Notes: generated by a model from the letters alone, not told the origin. A stretch of DNA of 64,000 bases from Lanius collurio (GCA_020086605.1 JACBWW010000004.1:7091449-7155448); one strand, 5' to 3'. Counted from the stretch's first letter, positions 24,281-38,396 are shown. Made by a program: numbers and translations.

Positions 24281-27200
24281 TATTCCCTAACCCCTTAAGC
24301 TTTCTGGGGAAAAGTAGCTCCAGGCCCATTTCCATGGGAACTTTGCTGTTGTTCTCCTCACATGGGTTCACAAGTAATTGACTGATGTGCCTCAAACAAT
24401 TCCAGTTTACTTTAAAAAGTCTCTTTCAGTTGCTGTGAAGCTGGAATATAAATTATAATATTGTTCTGTTTTGTGTGTGTGTTCTGAGAAAACCAGTTTT
24501 TCCCCATTTAAGTAATTGGTATTTGGTAATTACCGATTGGAATTGGTAATTCCTATTACCTCCAAAAGCAGGCAATGAGGAAAACAGTTTAGTTAACATC
24601 ACACCCGAAAATAAAGTTGATATACCAGAAAACAAGTCACTTTACTGAGTACTCATGTATGGTGCTACTATTCTGGGGGCTAGTGATGGAGAATCAGCTT
24701 TTCTTCTCACAGTCACTGGTGTGTGTCAGGTCAGGTCTACATGAAGCAATCACAGTCCACTAGTGCTTGTTATAAAATGAGCTAATGCCTCTTTCACTCT
24801 TGTGTGGGTACAAAGCAAAGTCAAAACTTGGCAAAAAATCACTATCACAGTTGAAACAGTGAAATGCCAAAAGCCTGACCAGGCATTAGGTCTGAGGTGT
24901 CCTCACTGTCTGCTTCCCAAACAGTATTTAGGATTAGGATTTAATTTTTCTACTCTGTTCCCTTTTTTGGATCCACTCCTATAATGCTCATATGGACAAG
25001 CTGATGAAGTGGAAAGGCAATTCACACTGACTGAAGTATTTGTTTTCAGCTGAAAACCACAATTTGCTGTTTAGCAGACAAACATGTACACCTATGAAGA
25101 GGAGAGCTGTCACGGTGTTTGATGCTCCTGAGCATTTGTAATCAGCAGATCTGAAAATATTTTAAAGTGAGTTCAGCCTATATGTCTTCATATCACAAAG
25201 TACTTCCAGGGACAGAATTGAATGTTGGATGTGTTTATATTATTCCCTTTTATGAGATGAAAGGCATTTATGCATCTCTTTTGTCTGCATGCACACACAC
25301 CTACACATAAAGGCACTCTGTCCTCCCTTTCCCTTATAAAGAGTGATGATCTAATATGATTTATTTCCTAGTTGCACAATCTCATATGAAGGCACTGAAA
25401 ATTATCATTAACCTTGGAGGCTATACTATCTATTTCCTGTACTTGCCCTTCACAGTGCTAACAGAAGTAGTTTCTACAAGAGAAATTTGGCTTTTACATT
25501 ATCTAAGACGCACCTTTAAAACAATAAAATACATTAATCTTTTATATATTTCTGAACCTAAATCACAACGTTTAAAATAATATTTTTTCACTTACAAATC
25601 TGCTTGGGTATCATAGTGGGACATTTGAGAAAGCTGTGGCATTTGAATCTGTGTCCAACAGAGGGAGGTGTTCAGAAACACGGATTTAGTCCAAACTCTT
25701 TCTAAGATTAAGGAATTCAACAGAAGGGGAGAGGAGGACACGCACAGATGCAAGCAAGCAGCACAGGCTTTACTATTGCAATTCAATTTGTTTAGCTGCT
25801 CTCTGAGAATTTGGGTGTGGAGTCACTGCTGCTTCCAGACTCAGGCTTGTTCAGAAGATTTAAGATCAGAGGGTTTTTAGATCAATCAGGTGACAATTTC
25901 ATCTCTGTTTTGAAAGGGAACTATGAAGCTCTTAAAAAGAAAAAGCATTACTTATTTCATATCACCTTCTTGATGTAAGATAAACTCAAGCAGAGGTCCA
26001 GGCTGGCAGGCACTTTGGGTTCAGTAAAAACCTGAAGTTACTTGGCTGTGCTTTCCTCACAGGCTGTCTCTATGGCAATGGAAAAATATTGTGAGGTATA
26101 GGAATGATGGGAATATGACTCAGAGAGTACAGAAAAAGGAACATTCAGAAACATAATTCCCAGTAGGCACAGACTACACTTTTCAAAAATACACACAAAT
26201 CAAAGAGAAGCTGCTGCTGCTTTGCACCGGTGTTTTTATTGGGGAATGCAATTAATAAATTAGGAGCCGTGTTGCTGCATATTTTCAGCCCCTCTATTAT
26301 CAGAGGGAAATAGAAGCTGGTGATGAAGGAAACAGCAGCACTCTGCTCTGCTCCTTTCATCCTGCTCCATTCTCCACAGGGCTGCCATGTGGCTGGAACA
26401 GCGTTTATCGGTAAGGGTCATGTTTAGACAGACTCAGTCAAGTCAGTGTGCTACTTCCATGGCCTTTCCAAGTGCAAAGCCTTCTCCTCTCACTTGTGAA
26501 ACCACAGAGGCCACAGAAAGCCCCTGTGTGAAATCTGTCTCACTGACCCAGATCCCACCAAATTGAGAGTTGGCCCAAATGAAAAGGCAGTAGCCCAAGG
26601 CAAGAGCCATCCTGCAAGGAGACATCCCTACAGAGCAAGAATTCCCAGGCAAACCCAGTCCTGTGCTCTGACTGGCCAGTACAAGATGGGCTTCAGCTTG
26701 CCACATAACAGGCATTTATTAAATAGCTTGTCCTCAGGAGAATTTCCTCCCCAGTTATCCTCTTCAGTTATTTAGTTAGTCCCAGGAAGAATATATATAT
26801 ATATATATCTACACACACACACATATCTATACATGTGTGCATATATATATATATATGTACTCACACACATATACACACATATATATATATATATGAGACA
26901 AACTCAAGCAGATATATTTTTATACTTATTTTCTTTCCTTGTTTGAAAAAATCTTCTACTTGCAGCTAATGCTGATTTCATGGCCTGTATTAGCACTAGC
27001 CATTCTCTGAATCCTTTATGCTTTTGGCCTCAGTAGCACTCTGACATGGTCCCTTGGGTCAGTTATGCATTGTGCAAAAGCTTTTCTTTTAATCAAATTT
27101 ATGTTCTGCCTTTTACTTAGTTTAATGACTCTTTATCCTTGAACTCCAAGAATCATCAGATCAACTACTCTCTCTATAGCATTCAATTTTTTCCTGCATC

Positions 27201-28769
27201 TCTCTTAAGTTTCCCTTTCAATTTAACTCCTTCAATCATTTCTGCCCTGAAGGAGGAGAGCTTCCTTCCTTCTGGGACCTATGGAATTTGGGGACTATCT
27301 CTAAGCTTCCCCTCCTGACCTGCAAGCTGCTGCTTCTTCATGAGAAATGCAGTGAGCTGATGCAGTCCTGGGCACCCTTTGATCCTGCTCCCCTGAGTTT
27401 TACTGTGGGAGGTACAATGCAGTCCTGAGGCATCAACATGATTATACTGTATTCCCTTATTTTAAAAATGCTGGCCACCAGTATTGTTGCTCAGCAACAT
27501 GAAACTCTGTATACTGCTGGCTTCATTAAACTTTAAAAATATTTTTCCTTGCCAACTCAAATAAATAATTGACGATGATTTCACTGTATATTTAGCATGT
27601 CCATTCAAATTCCAGTAAGGAGGTAAACAGTTTCATATATCTAGAATTAAGAAGAAATTACTAATACTGGCTGTAAAATAAAATGCATGGCTGAAAAATA
27701 CTTGCACGTACAAAGTAATTTGTATATTGCTCAAAGCTTCTGTATCAGATAAATGTCCAAACCCTATAATTATTTATTTACTGAACACTCTGCACCTCAC
27801 TTTTATACAAAGATTATTAAATCTTACTCCATAATTTCTCTCTAGAAAACACTGCAACAACTGACCTTTTAACTACTTTATAATTCTATTATTTGCTATA
27901 GTATGCCTATATTTGTTAATATAGACAATTGAACAATTAAATATGCATAAATAGAGAAGAACAGATTTCAACACCGATATTTTCTGGTTGAGTAATAGTG
28001 CCTGGGGTTATTGAAAGAGAGTGGGTTGTAAAACTCAGGTGTACTTTCTGTCATCTGACTGATGGATTGCTTGTTACTCACCTCTAGCAGGGGTCCCAGC
28101 TAAAATAAATTTCTGCAACCCTCATCAGTAGTTCCTTTTCTATTGTATGTGAGAAGTCCCAATTTTATCTAATTGGTGGCATTATCGAAACATTTTTCTG
28201 CAAATATAGAAGCCTCCTGGTAAATGCAATTGCTACTTTAACCCATGAGAGGTGCAGTTAGATGCATATCTGTGAGCAGAATGGAGAGAACCTAAGCTAG
28301 GGAGCTTTGGAAATCTCCAAGCTAAATGACTGCCAAAATAAACATGACTGGAGATAGGGGGATTAATCCTGTAATCCTTACTTAAGCAAAATTCCTGCTA
28401 TCTTCAGTGAGATTCTCACTGGGGAACAGCTGTAGAAATTGGCCTAAATGGAGCAGAAATGAGAAAGGCCAAATTCTGCCTCTGGGTATGAGTGTGTGAC
28501 TTCCATAAAACCAGCAGTGACGACCTGGGTCTGGGATAATCAGCACATAAATTCTCACCAAACTCTACAGTACCAAGACTTCTCTTGGTTATAAATATGA
28601 GACACATCCATAACCCCACAGGGAAATGTTTCTAAGGTTCACTAAGAAGTGAGAATAGAAGTGCAAACTGAAACTAACATTCAGAAATAAAATGCGCATT
28701 TTATTATAAATTGTCTTACATTTTCACCAATCCTAGGAGTGTTTGGAGCATTTCTCTTCACTGAACTCA
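24281..28769. other. Non-coding stretch with TA/CA microsatellite
   Basis: No exon was recognised. A compound (TA)n/(CA)n array lies at 26790-26894. At 24516-24556 there is a cluster of AATTGGTA, GGTAATTACC and GGTAATTCC words, homeodomain-like TAATTA/TAATT sites that may be chance. The rest is AT-rich background. Confidence 0.55.
26790..26894. repeat. Compound (TA)n / (CA)n microsatellite
   Basis: Three TA arrays are interleaved with CA arrays over about 105 bp. The self-complementary TA arrays could form cruciforms. Confidence 0.95.
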
Positions 28770-28890
28770 GAATTATTGCCCCCATTTTCCATCTGGGGTG
28801 GAAAACCCACATGCAAAGTTAAGTGATTTTCCACAGACCACACAGCAAGTGATTAGTATCATGGGGATAAATTAATCTTGGGTGTAAATC
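28770..28890 (-). repeat. MIR-like (CORE-SINE) relic
   Basis: The plus strand reads ATTATTGCCCCCATTTTCCA, then GTTAAGTGATTTTCCACAGA, CCACACAGCAAGTGATTAGT and ATGGGGATAA. This is the reverse complement of the MIR order (attacttaac, tgtgtgacc, atctgtaaaatggggataat). It is the clearest MIR match in the window. Confidence 0.65.
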
Positions 28891-31800
28891 CATAAAGATT
28901 AATGGAGCTCTAACAGGGATTAATTTGGCCCATCATCTCTAAGGATAGCAAAACCAATTAGGTGATGTCATTAATCTTCTGTTTTGTAAAGGACTGTTTC
29001 TTAAGCAATACGAAATAAAGGCAATAAAACAGGAATGACCAAAGGATCCACTATAACGGATGAATTGTTTGCTCCTTGGCAGAGGATTCGCAGCAGGAAC
29101 CTTAAATAGTGACAGCAGCCTTGATGTGCCCTCAGGCTCCCTTCCTAACTGAGATTGCTCTAGGGCAATCATTTATTTGAGGATTGGAGAGTCAGCCCAG
29201 ACTTCAGTCTCTGATGAGGTTCATATCTTTTCTTAGGGCAAGACTTCCATGCAACTGATTTGGAGTCAAATATATTTACTATGGCCTTGGAAGCCTCAAA
29301 TCATTAGAAAATACCAAGTGCTTAATGTCCTATGGAAAGTAGCACTTGAAAGATTCGTAATTTTTAAAGCTTCCACTTTTGAGATAACAAAATGTGAACT
29401 ATCCCATAAGAAAGAAGCCAGTAGGAAGAAAGAAGTGTAAGGTCTATATAACTGACTTGTTTTGAGATTTGGGGAAAATAATTCTTCTCGTTCACTGATT
29501 GTGACAATGCGCATTATCTCATCTTAAATTCTGAAGATGTTTATGACACTTACAAAAGGGTCAAAACTGGCCCACAGCAGAGTAGGATCTTTCTACAACA
29601 ATTCTCAGAAATTTTATTTAAGAAGAAGAGAAACAGAAATTTTTTTGTTAAAGGGAAATGGCCAGCTATAAAGAATGCACACAAAGCAGTGATGAACAAA
29701 ACAACAAAAGCCATAGCTTCCAGACCATGGTTGATGGAATTTATGGAAAAAGAACATCTGTGACATTGGCAAGATCCAGCATGAGGGCATTGAATTGTAG
29801 ATAGTGAATTTGTGCCTGAAAGTTGTGTGCATTACCTAATAGGTCTGGTAAAATTGTTCCACTGGGATGTTGAAAGAAAAACTTGGCAACAGTGAGATCA
29901 TTAAAACCCTACAGCATAGAAGCCTTCATTCAAAATGTAATAATATGTATCAGGTTTTTCATTATTATTATGAGAAAGAATTTTCAAGCTGTAATTCAAG
30001 CTGGGGTCTTCCCATCAACAGTTATGCCTGAGTAAGTGCTTAATGACAGAGATTTCATAATCAGCGAAATTACTTAAAACTTCTTTCAGGGAGATGTTCT
30101 TGGATAAAATAAAACTTCTTTCTCCATTTTATATACTGTAGGAGTTCAAATGAGGTGATGTGCTTGGGCTGAGAGTGCAGCTCTACTCCAGAAGGATGCT
30201 GTCACGATGCTCCCTTGCACCATGGTACAGAGCAGGGCTTTGAGGGGCAGTAATTTCCAGCTTCCTCCCCATCCCACTCAGCCCAAGCACGTTTTAGGAA
30301 TGTAATGACATACTGCTGCATCCATCCATGAACAAAGAATGCAGAAAAGACACATGGTATCAACACTTGATGAGAATATGAAAGAAAACTGAATTTTGGC
30401 AGGGAAAGTTAAGTACAGAAAATGGAGGGGGATGACAAGGTTTCTGAATCAGTGATGATAATGTGATTACATTTAGAAGTTGGTACTGCTAAATACTGGT
30501 GCACATAAGCCTAGAAAGTGTGATGAGAAGAATTTAATCAACCAAAAATAGTAAATAAATGTAACAGGCAATGTTCCTACATGGTATCATCTATGTTTCA
30601 GAAGGGCAAGGAAAACAACAGGAAATGTGCTTCAGAAAAAGCTGTCAAGTTAGGCCCATAATATATAAATAGATAAATCATGCCCATTTAAATAACTTCC
30701 TTTGACAGATGGATCTAAAGAACTATTCTAAGAAATGCTTCAACACAAGCCAATGTTTTCACAGGACTTTTCAGGCTATAAAATAAAAATATTTCTGTCT
30801 CACTGTTTGTTTCTGATGATTGTATTCAGTGGTTCTTAGAGGAAGAAATGATAAAAATAATCCTTTCATAAGTAGCCATTATATTTAACATTTTAATTTC
30901 TAGACAGAAAGAAAATAGTGTATGTAGACAGTTATATTTTGGTAGTCTAACTAACATAATTCTAGTTTTCCTTTTATTTTAGGCCAGCTTTATCATTAGT
31001 GATTAGGGCAAATGGGTAATGATCACATCACCATTTATCCAAGCTTTCTAAAGTGTAAATACACCCACAGAACAAATATACCTGCAGTGCTATAAAGCAC
31101 TAGACCATGTAAAGACAGACAGTAAATGTAATACTGTGCAAAAGCAGTGCAAAAAGGTGCAGTAAATGTAAACCTGATCATGCTGTCAGCTCTGGTATGG
31201 CAGAGGTAGGAGCTGAGTGCAGGTACCTTATTCCATCTTCTGCAGTTAACATTTCTTGTAGGAACAATATACCAACAAACACAGCATTACAGGTATTGGC
31301 TCTATGCAAAAAAACCCCCTTATATTAAAAACAGTATCTATTGACCAGGGGAACAAAATCAATACTTTAATGTTGTAATGAACACCACAGTAAAAATACC
31401 TGTGATTCAAACCCATAAAAAATAACTACAGATAAACAATTACAACCCATCGAGTTCATATATATTTGTTGCCCTACTTAAACATGTACTTAAAACATGT
31501 GCTCCAGAAATAATTTATGAGGGAAGATATATGCATATTCATAGTAACTTCTGCTTCACAAGTCCAGTTGTGAATCTGAAAGATCTTGGTGAATATCAGA
31601 AAAAAAAAAAGTAGCAATGGCCACTGCTTCTAAACCCTGTGAAGCAGAGTGGAGCCCAGACTTTGTCCTGTAAACACTGTGTTCACTCTTTGCTGGTCAA
31701 CCGACAGGCACAGCCACTGCTGATTTCACTGGCAAATTAACTCTGGGTGTGTTTCAAGAATAGAGTTACAGTCACCCTGAAATGAATATATTTATGGAAA

Positions 31801-34800
31801 AGTCTTTTATGTTCTAGTTTGAATATATTTGATACTATTCAGAGGATTGCTGGGGTCTTTGTTTCAGATTGTAAGCACAACAATGGAAACATTTATTCCT
31901 TGGTTTGCATAGACATTTACTGCTATGGGTATGGATTGTAGAGACACAAATGAAAAATCTGGCTTACATCACCAGAGGCATGTCATTTTCGCATACCCCT
32001 TTTACTTCCTCTTTTGCAGTAAATTAACAACAAATCAGCTCCTCACTGTGTCCTTGCAAAACAGCAAGGAGCTTTAGCTGTGGTGGCAGCTTGCTCCCTT
32101 CAGAGGTACAATCACTTGCTACCATCCCAGAGTGCCCAATGTCACCCTGAGGGTTGTAAAAAAAAATCCCTTAAAATATCTTGGAAGACAATACCAGTCT
32201 GAAGCAGAGAGCACAGGTCTGTCCCTGCCATGTCCCTTGGGAAGGTACCACCTTGAGCTCAGAAAACAGGAGATGGAATTTTAGTGCCCCAGCAACTCAA
32301 GACAGATACAATCCCCTCGCTTCAGACACGCAGCTGTCAAAGGAGTAAATCGGAAGATGAGACAGACCATGGTCTGAAGTACCTCCCACAGAGTTAGTGT
32401 CCTTAAAGCATGAGCAGCTGGTTAATCTGATTAGAGGAGATGGAAAAACATCTTGAGGATGACATGGCCAGGAGGAGAACATCAGAGTGCAATAAAAGCC
32501 AGATAAGTGCCTGGGTGCATGCATGGCTCAGTGTCCACACCAGAGGATACACAGGAGGCAACCCAGCATGACCATTCCCTGCACAGCTTTGTGGTACCTC
32601 TAAAAGCCACTGTCCTCACCTCCCATGGGTCCCCTGCATGCTGGGGATTCCCCTCCCACACATGCTGGGCAATGTGAACTCCAGCAGTGTGATAAAAGTA
32701 GTATAATTTATCCACTTGTAGGTGTCCTATCTCTTTATTTTGAAAACAGAAGAATGAACCCATGAGGGTGGATTCATCACACCATCTATTATAAACTACT
32801 TTTGTTGAAAAGGAAAAAAGTCTGCTCTTTCACAAAGCCTGGCATTCAACCTCCCACCTGGATAGCTTCAGACAGGTGCAGAGATCTCAGTGTACTTCTG
32901 TCTTTCAACAGCTCCTGGATGTCTGACAGACCACCATGCTTGGCTTGTGCCAGGATAGAGTGCATTGACTCTTTAATAGATCTCCCCCATCCTCAGTGTG
33001 CCTATTCCACAAGATCAAACATAGCATTTTTGGGAAGGTCTCTCTGGGCAAAGCAGTCAGCTCCAAAAGCATCTTTCCACCTGGGCTGTCTCAGGTGCTC
33101 TCAGGTAATGAGTCACGTGCTATGAAATACAGCAGTGGGGCTGTCAGAAGGACAGGTCTGAACCTGTTCCCACTGTGCAGGGCCCAGGTTTGATCCATCA
33201 CACAGGTAACACCCCTGGCTGCTGGGATGGCCATTGCCAGGCTTAGGCAGCTTTGTGGGACCCAGTGCTGTGAAGGAAAGGACTGCTGAGAGCACCAGCA
33301 GCACACAGCAGTCGCTGACAGCACCTCCCAGGGTCACACCTGCAGACCTCCAAGCCACTGCCATTTCCTAACAGGTCCCTGTGTCTGGTACAGGAGAGCT
33401 GGTATTTCTGGGGTGGGGTAGAAATGCAACACATTCCTCTGTTTTAAATCTGGTTTGGAGGGTATGCTGCCAAATGTAATCTTCATAGATTAGTCTCTGC
33501 ATGAACTCCAGTCTTGGATTTTCTTAGCTAGATCTCAGGATGCAGATTACTTTTGTTTATGGGTAAAATAAAAAGATCTGTAAGTCTACTACTTAGGAAA
33601 ATAAAATATATTTTAAATTAATAATATTGATAACTTACCATGGGGGCGTTTTTTCCTTACTATCTGAAAGTAGTTACATATACTCTCAAGCTAGTAAGCA
33701 ACAAATCCTTTCTTATTAAAGTAACTTAAACCATTAATGGCATTATAGCTTGCTTTAGATTTGTAGTCCTTTTTTTTTTTTTTTTTTTACTTCTACCTGT
33801 CTAGTTTACAACCTGTACTGGAAGAAAAGGAAAGATATTTTCTGTTCTAAACTCAGACTAAACTAGTCAGCATGAACAGGTAATACTTATAAAAAACATA
33901 GGATCAAAACATTTCTTATTGGTGGAGTACAGTATTTTAAATCCAACTATACAGAAATGATACTATCTTACAATAGTGTATCCAGACCCCAGAAATCATA
34001 ATTTTACTATCCCTGTCTACTTACCACTTAACAACAAACCCCCATTGCAATTAAAGAAAATTAATTACTCTGTAAATTAAGTTAAAATCCCAGCTGTTAT
34101 AAAATATAAGGCAATCCTGATTTCAAAGGCAATGTGGAATTAAGTAATGGAAGAAACAAATGACCTGCACAGAACTCTGGTGCTCCACTGTGGTCTGCCT
34201 GGGCTGGTTCCTCAGGGATGGACTTCATGTTCCTCAGCGATGCCCCTGGAGCAGCTGGTGGGTTATGCCCAGGACTCAAAGGGCTCTGCATGAGAGGCAG
34301 CTGAGTGCCTTCTCTTCTTTTTATTTATGTGGATGTTACAATGGCAGCAGACAGCAATGCATAGACACTAAATTAATTAAGCTGTTTTTAAGCCACAGCA
34401 TTAAGGTGATGTCATAAGAACATGCTTAGGATAGCAAGGTCACTGGAAAGGGAGAGTGCATGTCCTGCAGTAAAAGACTGTGGTTTGGAGGGCTTGTGTT
34501 GGATGCCTTCTGTGAATTTGTCAACCCCCATTTTCTTTCTCAAACCTGGCCCCACCTGGAGAAGAACCTTTTTATCCACTGAAATATGTAACAGCATCTC
34601 TGATTTAAATAGGAGAAGAACTGCCACACCTGCTTCAGCTGTAAGCAATACACACTATAGGCTCAGAAATGCATGAATTACATATATTTGGAAACACATA
34701 GAACTGGGAAAATATTTTGGTGCGAGATAACGTAGTTCATCTAATTTATGCCAGACTAAGTTCGTGTTTGCATACAAACAGGCTCAGAGAGGTGCATGTT

Positions 34801-37800
34801 GGGTGACCAGAAATCTGCTCATCTTATTGCTTCCATTGGCATGGCATTGCATTGCCATTTTGCATTGATAGTCTGATTGTATTGTATGGTTGAGCCTGAG
34901 ATTTTTTCATCTATTGCTTAAGTAAGTAGTTTTGTAGAAATCAAGAAGGGCAACAGTTATGTTTTATTGCATCACATCTTTACAAAACCCCCAAAACTTT
35001 AGGAAGACTTTAACAGAAGAAATAAAGCAGATGCTGATGCATTACAAACTCTTAATGATGCTACTGCTTCACTGTGAAATATTTTAACAAGGAAATGTTG
35101 AACATCTGAACAGTAGCCATAATCCTCTCATACAGAAGCCTTTTCTACGGTTCGTCCAGAGTAAGTGCAAGCCTGTGTCTTCAGCGTTAATGGGATCAGC
35201 TGAAATGAGTAATGCTTTGTGTATGCTAAGGCTGTGATCCTGTACACGTGGTAAAAAGATGGCAGTGTTGGTTTTTCTAGGCAGTCAGTCCCACACGAGG
35301 TGAAGTGAGTCAGAGCATTCGAGATGGATGAGCAGCTCTCAGAAAGAAGCTTTTGTTCCTCATCTCCAGTCTCTAACAGTCACAGTGAAATTGTCTCTAC
35401 CATCTACCTATTAACATCGACATCACTGGGATTCTTTGCATGAGAAACACTTGTGCAAATAAGCAAAGGTCACTCAAGGAGACTCTTGAATTAGGATTTA
35501 TTTTGTACCAAGCTTAAAATGAGCACATTGATGACCCACTGCTGCCTCCCGTAAGGAAAAGCTGGAGGCAGCTAGAGACACAAATGGGGATCAATTTTTC
35601 ACCCAGAGCTTTATAGTTACAACTATTTAGCCTTGTCTGCCGTATTCATACAAGCAACTGAAGAGAAACATTTTTATTCACGGCGTGAGCGTCTCCCACC
35701 CTTTCTTTAGCTGTTACTTGTAATTGCAGCAAGAATAATATCCCGAGGGCTTTGTGCTGATCTGCTGGATTTGAACATCAGCCTCTCAATTTACAGCCTC
35801 AGTATCCCCGACCGCCAGACAAGTATGCAGTTTTCTGCTATCCAATAAAAGCTTGGGAAGCACGCTTAGACCTGCATAGATTTTACCACCAATTGCATAC
35901 AAGGGATTGAATGCAAAATCGACTTGGTTATCATGCAAAAGGGGAAGGCAGATGAAATATCTCTGTTCCCCCCTCGATGCCACAGGGCACATTCCGTCCC
36001 GGTTTGCGGGTGACACAGCCGTGCTGCAGGCAGGGAGCTGTGCGGGGCCTGGCACAGGGCAGTTGGTGCCCAAGTGGGGATGTGCTCTCCTGAGTGTTAC
36101 TTCTTGTAGCGTCTCAGCACTTCAGAGCTCTCCAAGGTTATGTACTAGTCGTGCTTCGATGGTGCGGAAAAGCACTTTCCATTCAAAGTGAATAGTCATC
36201 AAAGTGATAGAGAAAATTGTTAAGTGCTGTCAATGGAAACATCTTGGCTGTTTTTATAGATGTGTTAATGGAATGCCCTGCCACAAATCAAAGGAGCTTT
36301 GCAGCCCGTTACTTCCAAATGGTGAATATAATGACAAAACCAAATACTGTGTTACCAGCTGGTTTCCATTATTGGGCTAAATTGTTAGATTAAATCATGA
36401 TCCTTACATCTGAAGTCAAAGGATTTTGCCCAGAGCAATGATTAGGATATCAGAAGACGCAATCTCCCTGATCCCTTCAGAGGAGCTGATGGGAAGCACG
36501 GAAGTAGAGGCTGTCAGCACAAAGGGTACCTGAGGTCTCCTGTTATACCAGCCGTGTGATGATGTGTGTTGGGAAATTGTGCTGCTACTCCATGGAGACA
36601 CCTCCTCCAATATCTATCTATCAATCTAAGCTATCTATCTATCACCTCTGCAGGTCTACTGCACAGACAAGCCAAAGGCACTCTGAGTCCTGCCCATCCG
36701 TACAAGGAAGCCCAGCATTGCTCTGTATGGATTTTTAGCATCTCCTATCTAGTGCTTCACAGTTTTCCCAAGGTAAAAGGCAGAAGTAACATAGACACTG
36801 CTGCTAAAAATAGCCTGTTCTGTCCTTGATGATTCATCTGTTGGTAGGGAGTACCCATAAGTGCCTCTATCTAAACATTCTGTCCTCTGTCTCAGTATCT
36901 TCCCTGCCAGCTTGTATGTCTCTCCAGTCTGTTTTCCTATGGGTTATATAGTTTTTAGCTAAATATGCTAGTTTATTTATCTCCCTCCATGGTAGCAAGA
37001 CCCAAGCATGACTTCCTCCTGCTGTAGGAATTTCATCGATAAATCACTGTATACTATTTCCCTGGGAGCTTATAACATTATCAAAAAAACCCCCAAAAAA
37101 CAAAAAACCTAAAAATCAGCACCCTCCCAATAAAAATAATACTAAAATAAGCCCCAGAAAACAAAACCAAGGAAGGAATTGCTCCTTTCTTAGGTTAGAT
37201 ATGTTAGAAAAATATCAGAAACAGGAATATGCTGCTAAACTTCAGTGGTAGACCTCTTTGCATTGCTCTGATTTGTGCAAGTAATAAAAAATTGCACAGA
37301 ATGACTTCTAGAAGTACAGCTAAGGAAGGCTTCATGTGATGTGACTGCCCAGCCCCCAAACATATGCACTTAGGGTGATGACAAGGTTTTAAATCAGAGT
37401 CCTATAAATTGTCATGGACTGGGAGGAAATTAAATTTGGCTCTTTGGTGACATCCTTGTAGTTCGAGTGATAATTTATGAATGTATAACTGAGCTTATTG
37501 ATAGGCATTTTAAACCTGAAATGGGCTGTGTCCAGAGTTGTTGGATTTTTTACTGTCTGTTCCAATATTACTGTATTCCTGGAACTATCCTTTATTTTTT
37601 GTATGCAAACTCTACCCACCACCAGCAACCCTAGGAAGAATGATGGAACAAGATGCTTCTTTAGTTGCCCAGTGGTCTTCTTTATGTTTGCTCCATTGTG
37701 AAGGGCAGGTAAATCAGAGATGTTTAGCTGAGAGGGCAGGGCAATGAGTGCATATTGCTGTTATTCATGTGAGCCCCAAACACAGAGGAGCCAAAACCTG

Positions 37801-37960
37801 CTTTTCCTCCAGAACAGGAATTCCTGCAGCTGCACATGGCTGAGTCAGGCCTTTCCTGGGACTGAAACCACCACTCACTAATTAGTGTGCCCATGAACAC
37901 CATCTTCAGAGGGAATGAATCTGGGATGCTGGGATTAATGATCCTTTGCATTTTTTCATC
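28891..37960. other. Non-coding stretch, no gene seen
   Basis: No recognised exon. It holds a 14-bp inverted repeat with a 103-bp spacer (30160-30290), a T19 run (33770-33788), a short TATC repeat (36611-36644) and a mixed-composition block at 35640-35960 that is a weak conserved-element candidate. The frames here are below 110 aa and unrelated to any family I know. Confidence 0.55.
36611..36644. repeat. Imperfect (TATC)n microsatellite
   Basis: About eight TATC-type units, interrupted once by CAATCTAAGC. Confidence 0.85.
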
Positions 37961-38062
37961 TTTTTTTTCTTTCTTTTCTTTTCCTTCCTTCCTTCCTTCC
38001 TTCCTTCCTTCCTTCCTTCCTTCCTTCCTTCCTTCCTTCCTTCCTTCCTTCCTTCCTTCTGT

Positions 38063-38095
<33 letters not shown>

Positions 38096-38108
38096 TTCTT
38101 TCTCTCTT
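37961..38108. repeat. (TTCC)n then (TC)n polypyrimidine tract
   Basis: T-rich lead-in, then about 20 TTCC units (37981-38059), then a CT array (38063-38087) and TTTC/CTCT units. One strand is almost pure pyrimidine for about 148 bp. The opposite strand encodes only an artefactual Arg/Lys/Glu/Gly repeat frame. Confidence 0.97.
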
Positions 38109-38265
38109 GTTGACATTGCTCATCTTTTGAGGTGCAGATTCACTGGTAACTGATAAAATACAGCTGGTTTAATTTTTGCTGCTGAGGACGGTTTTGTGAG
38201 ATTTTTACTTTGCAGTAGGAAAACTGGGGAATAATAAGTGAATCTTTTGGGCAGTTGTACTTAGT

Positions 38266-38330
38266 TCATAGAACCGTAGAATTGTTTGGGTTGGAAAGAA
38301 TCTTATTTACCAACAATTAAGTCTCTTCAG
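38266..38330 (-). mobile_element. CR1 LINE 3' terminal fragment
   Basis: The plus strand reads TCATAGAACCGTAGAATTGT then TTGGGTTGGAAAGAATCTTA. This is the reverse complement of the CR1 3' end (ttccaacccaaacnattctatgattctatga). It is followed by a T-rich run at 38364-38396. Confidence 0.75.
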
Positions 38331-38362
38331 TTTAGACAAGCCACGTAACCACATTTTTATGT

Positions 38363-38363
<1 letters not shown>

Positions 38364-38395
<32 letters not shown>

Positions 38396-38396
38396 T
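38364..38396. repeat. Poly-T run with one C interruption
   Basis: About 33 bp of T with a single C at 38376, near the CR1 fragment but not part of its usual structure. Confidence 0.9.

Noticed and set aside
34755..34815. GGCTCAGAGAGGTGCATGTTGGGTGACCAG as a fourth MIR relic
   Set aside because: Only one short word (CTCAGAGAGGT) agrees with MIR and the following blocks do not continue the pattern.
37724..38116. Minus-strand frame with Arg/Lys/Glu/Gly repeats
   Set aside because: It is a direct translation of the TTCC/TC microsatellite.
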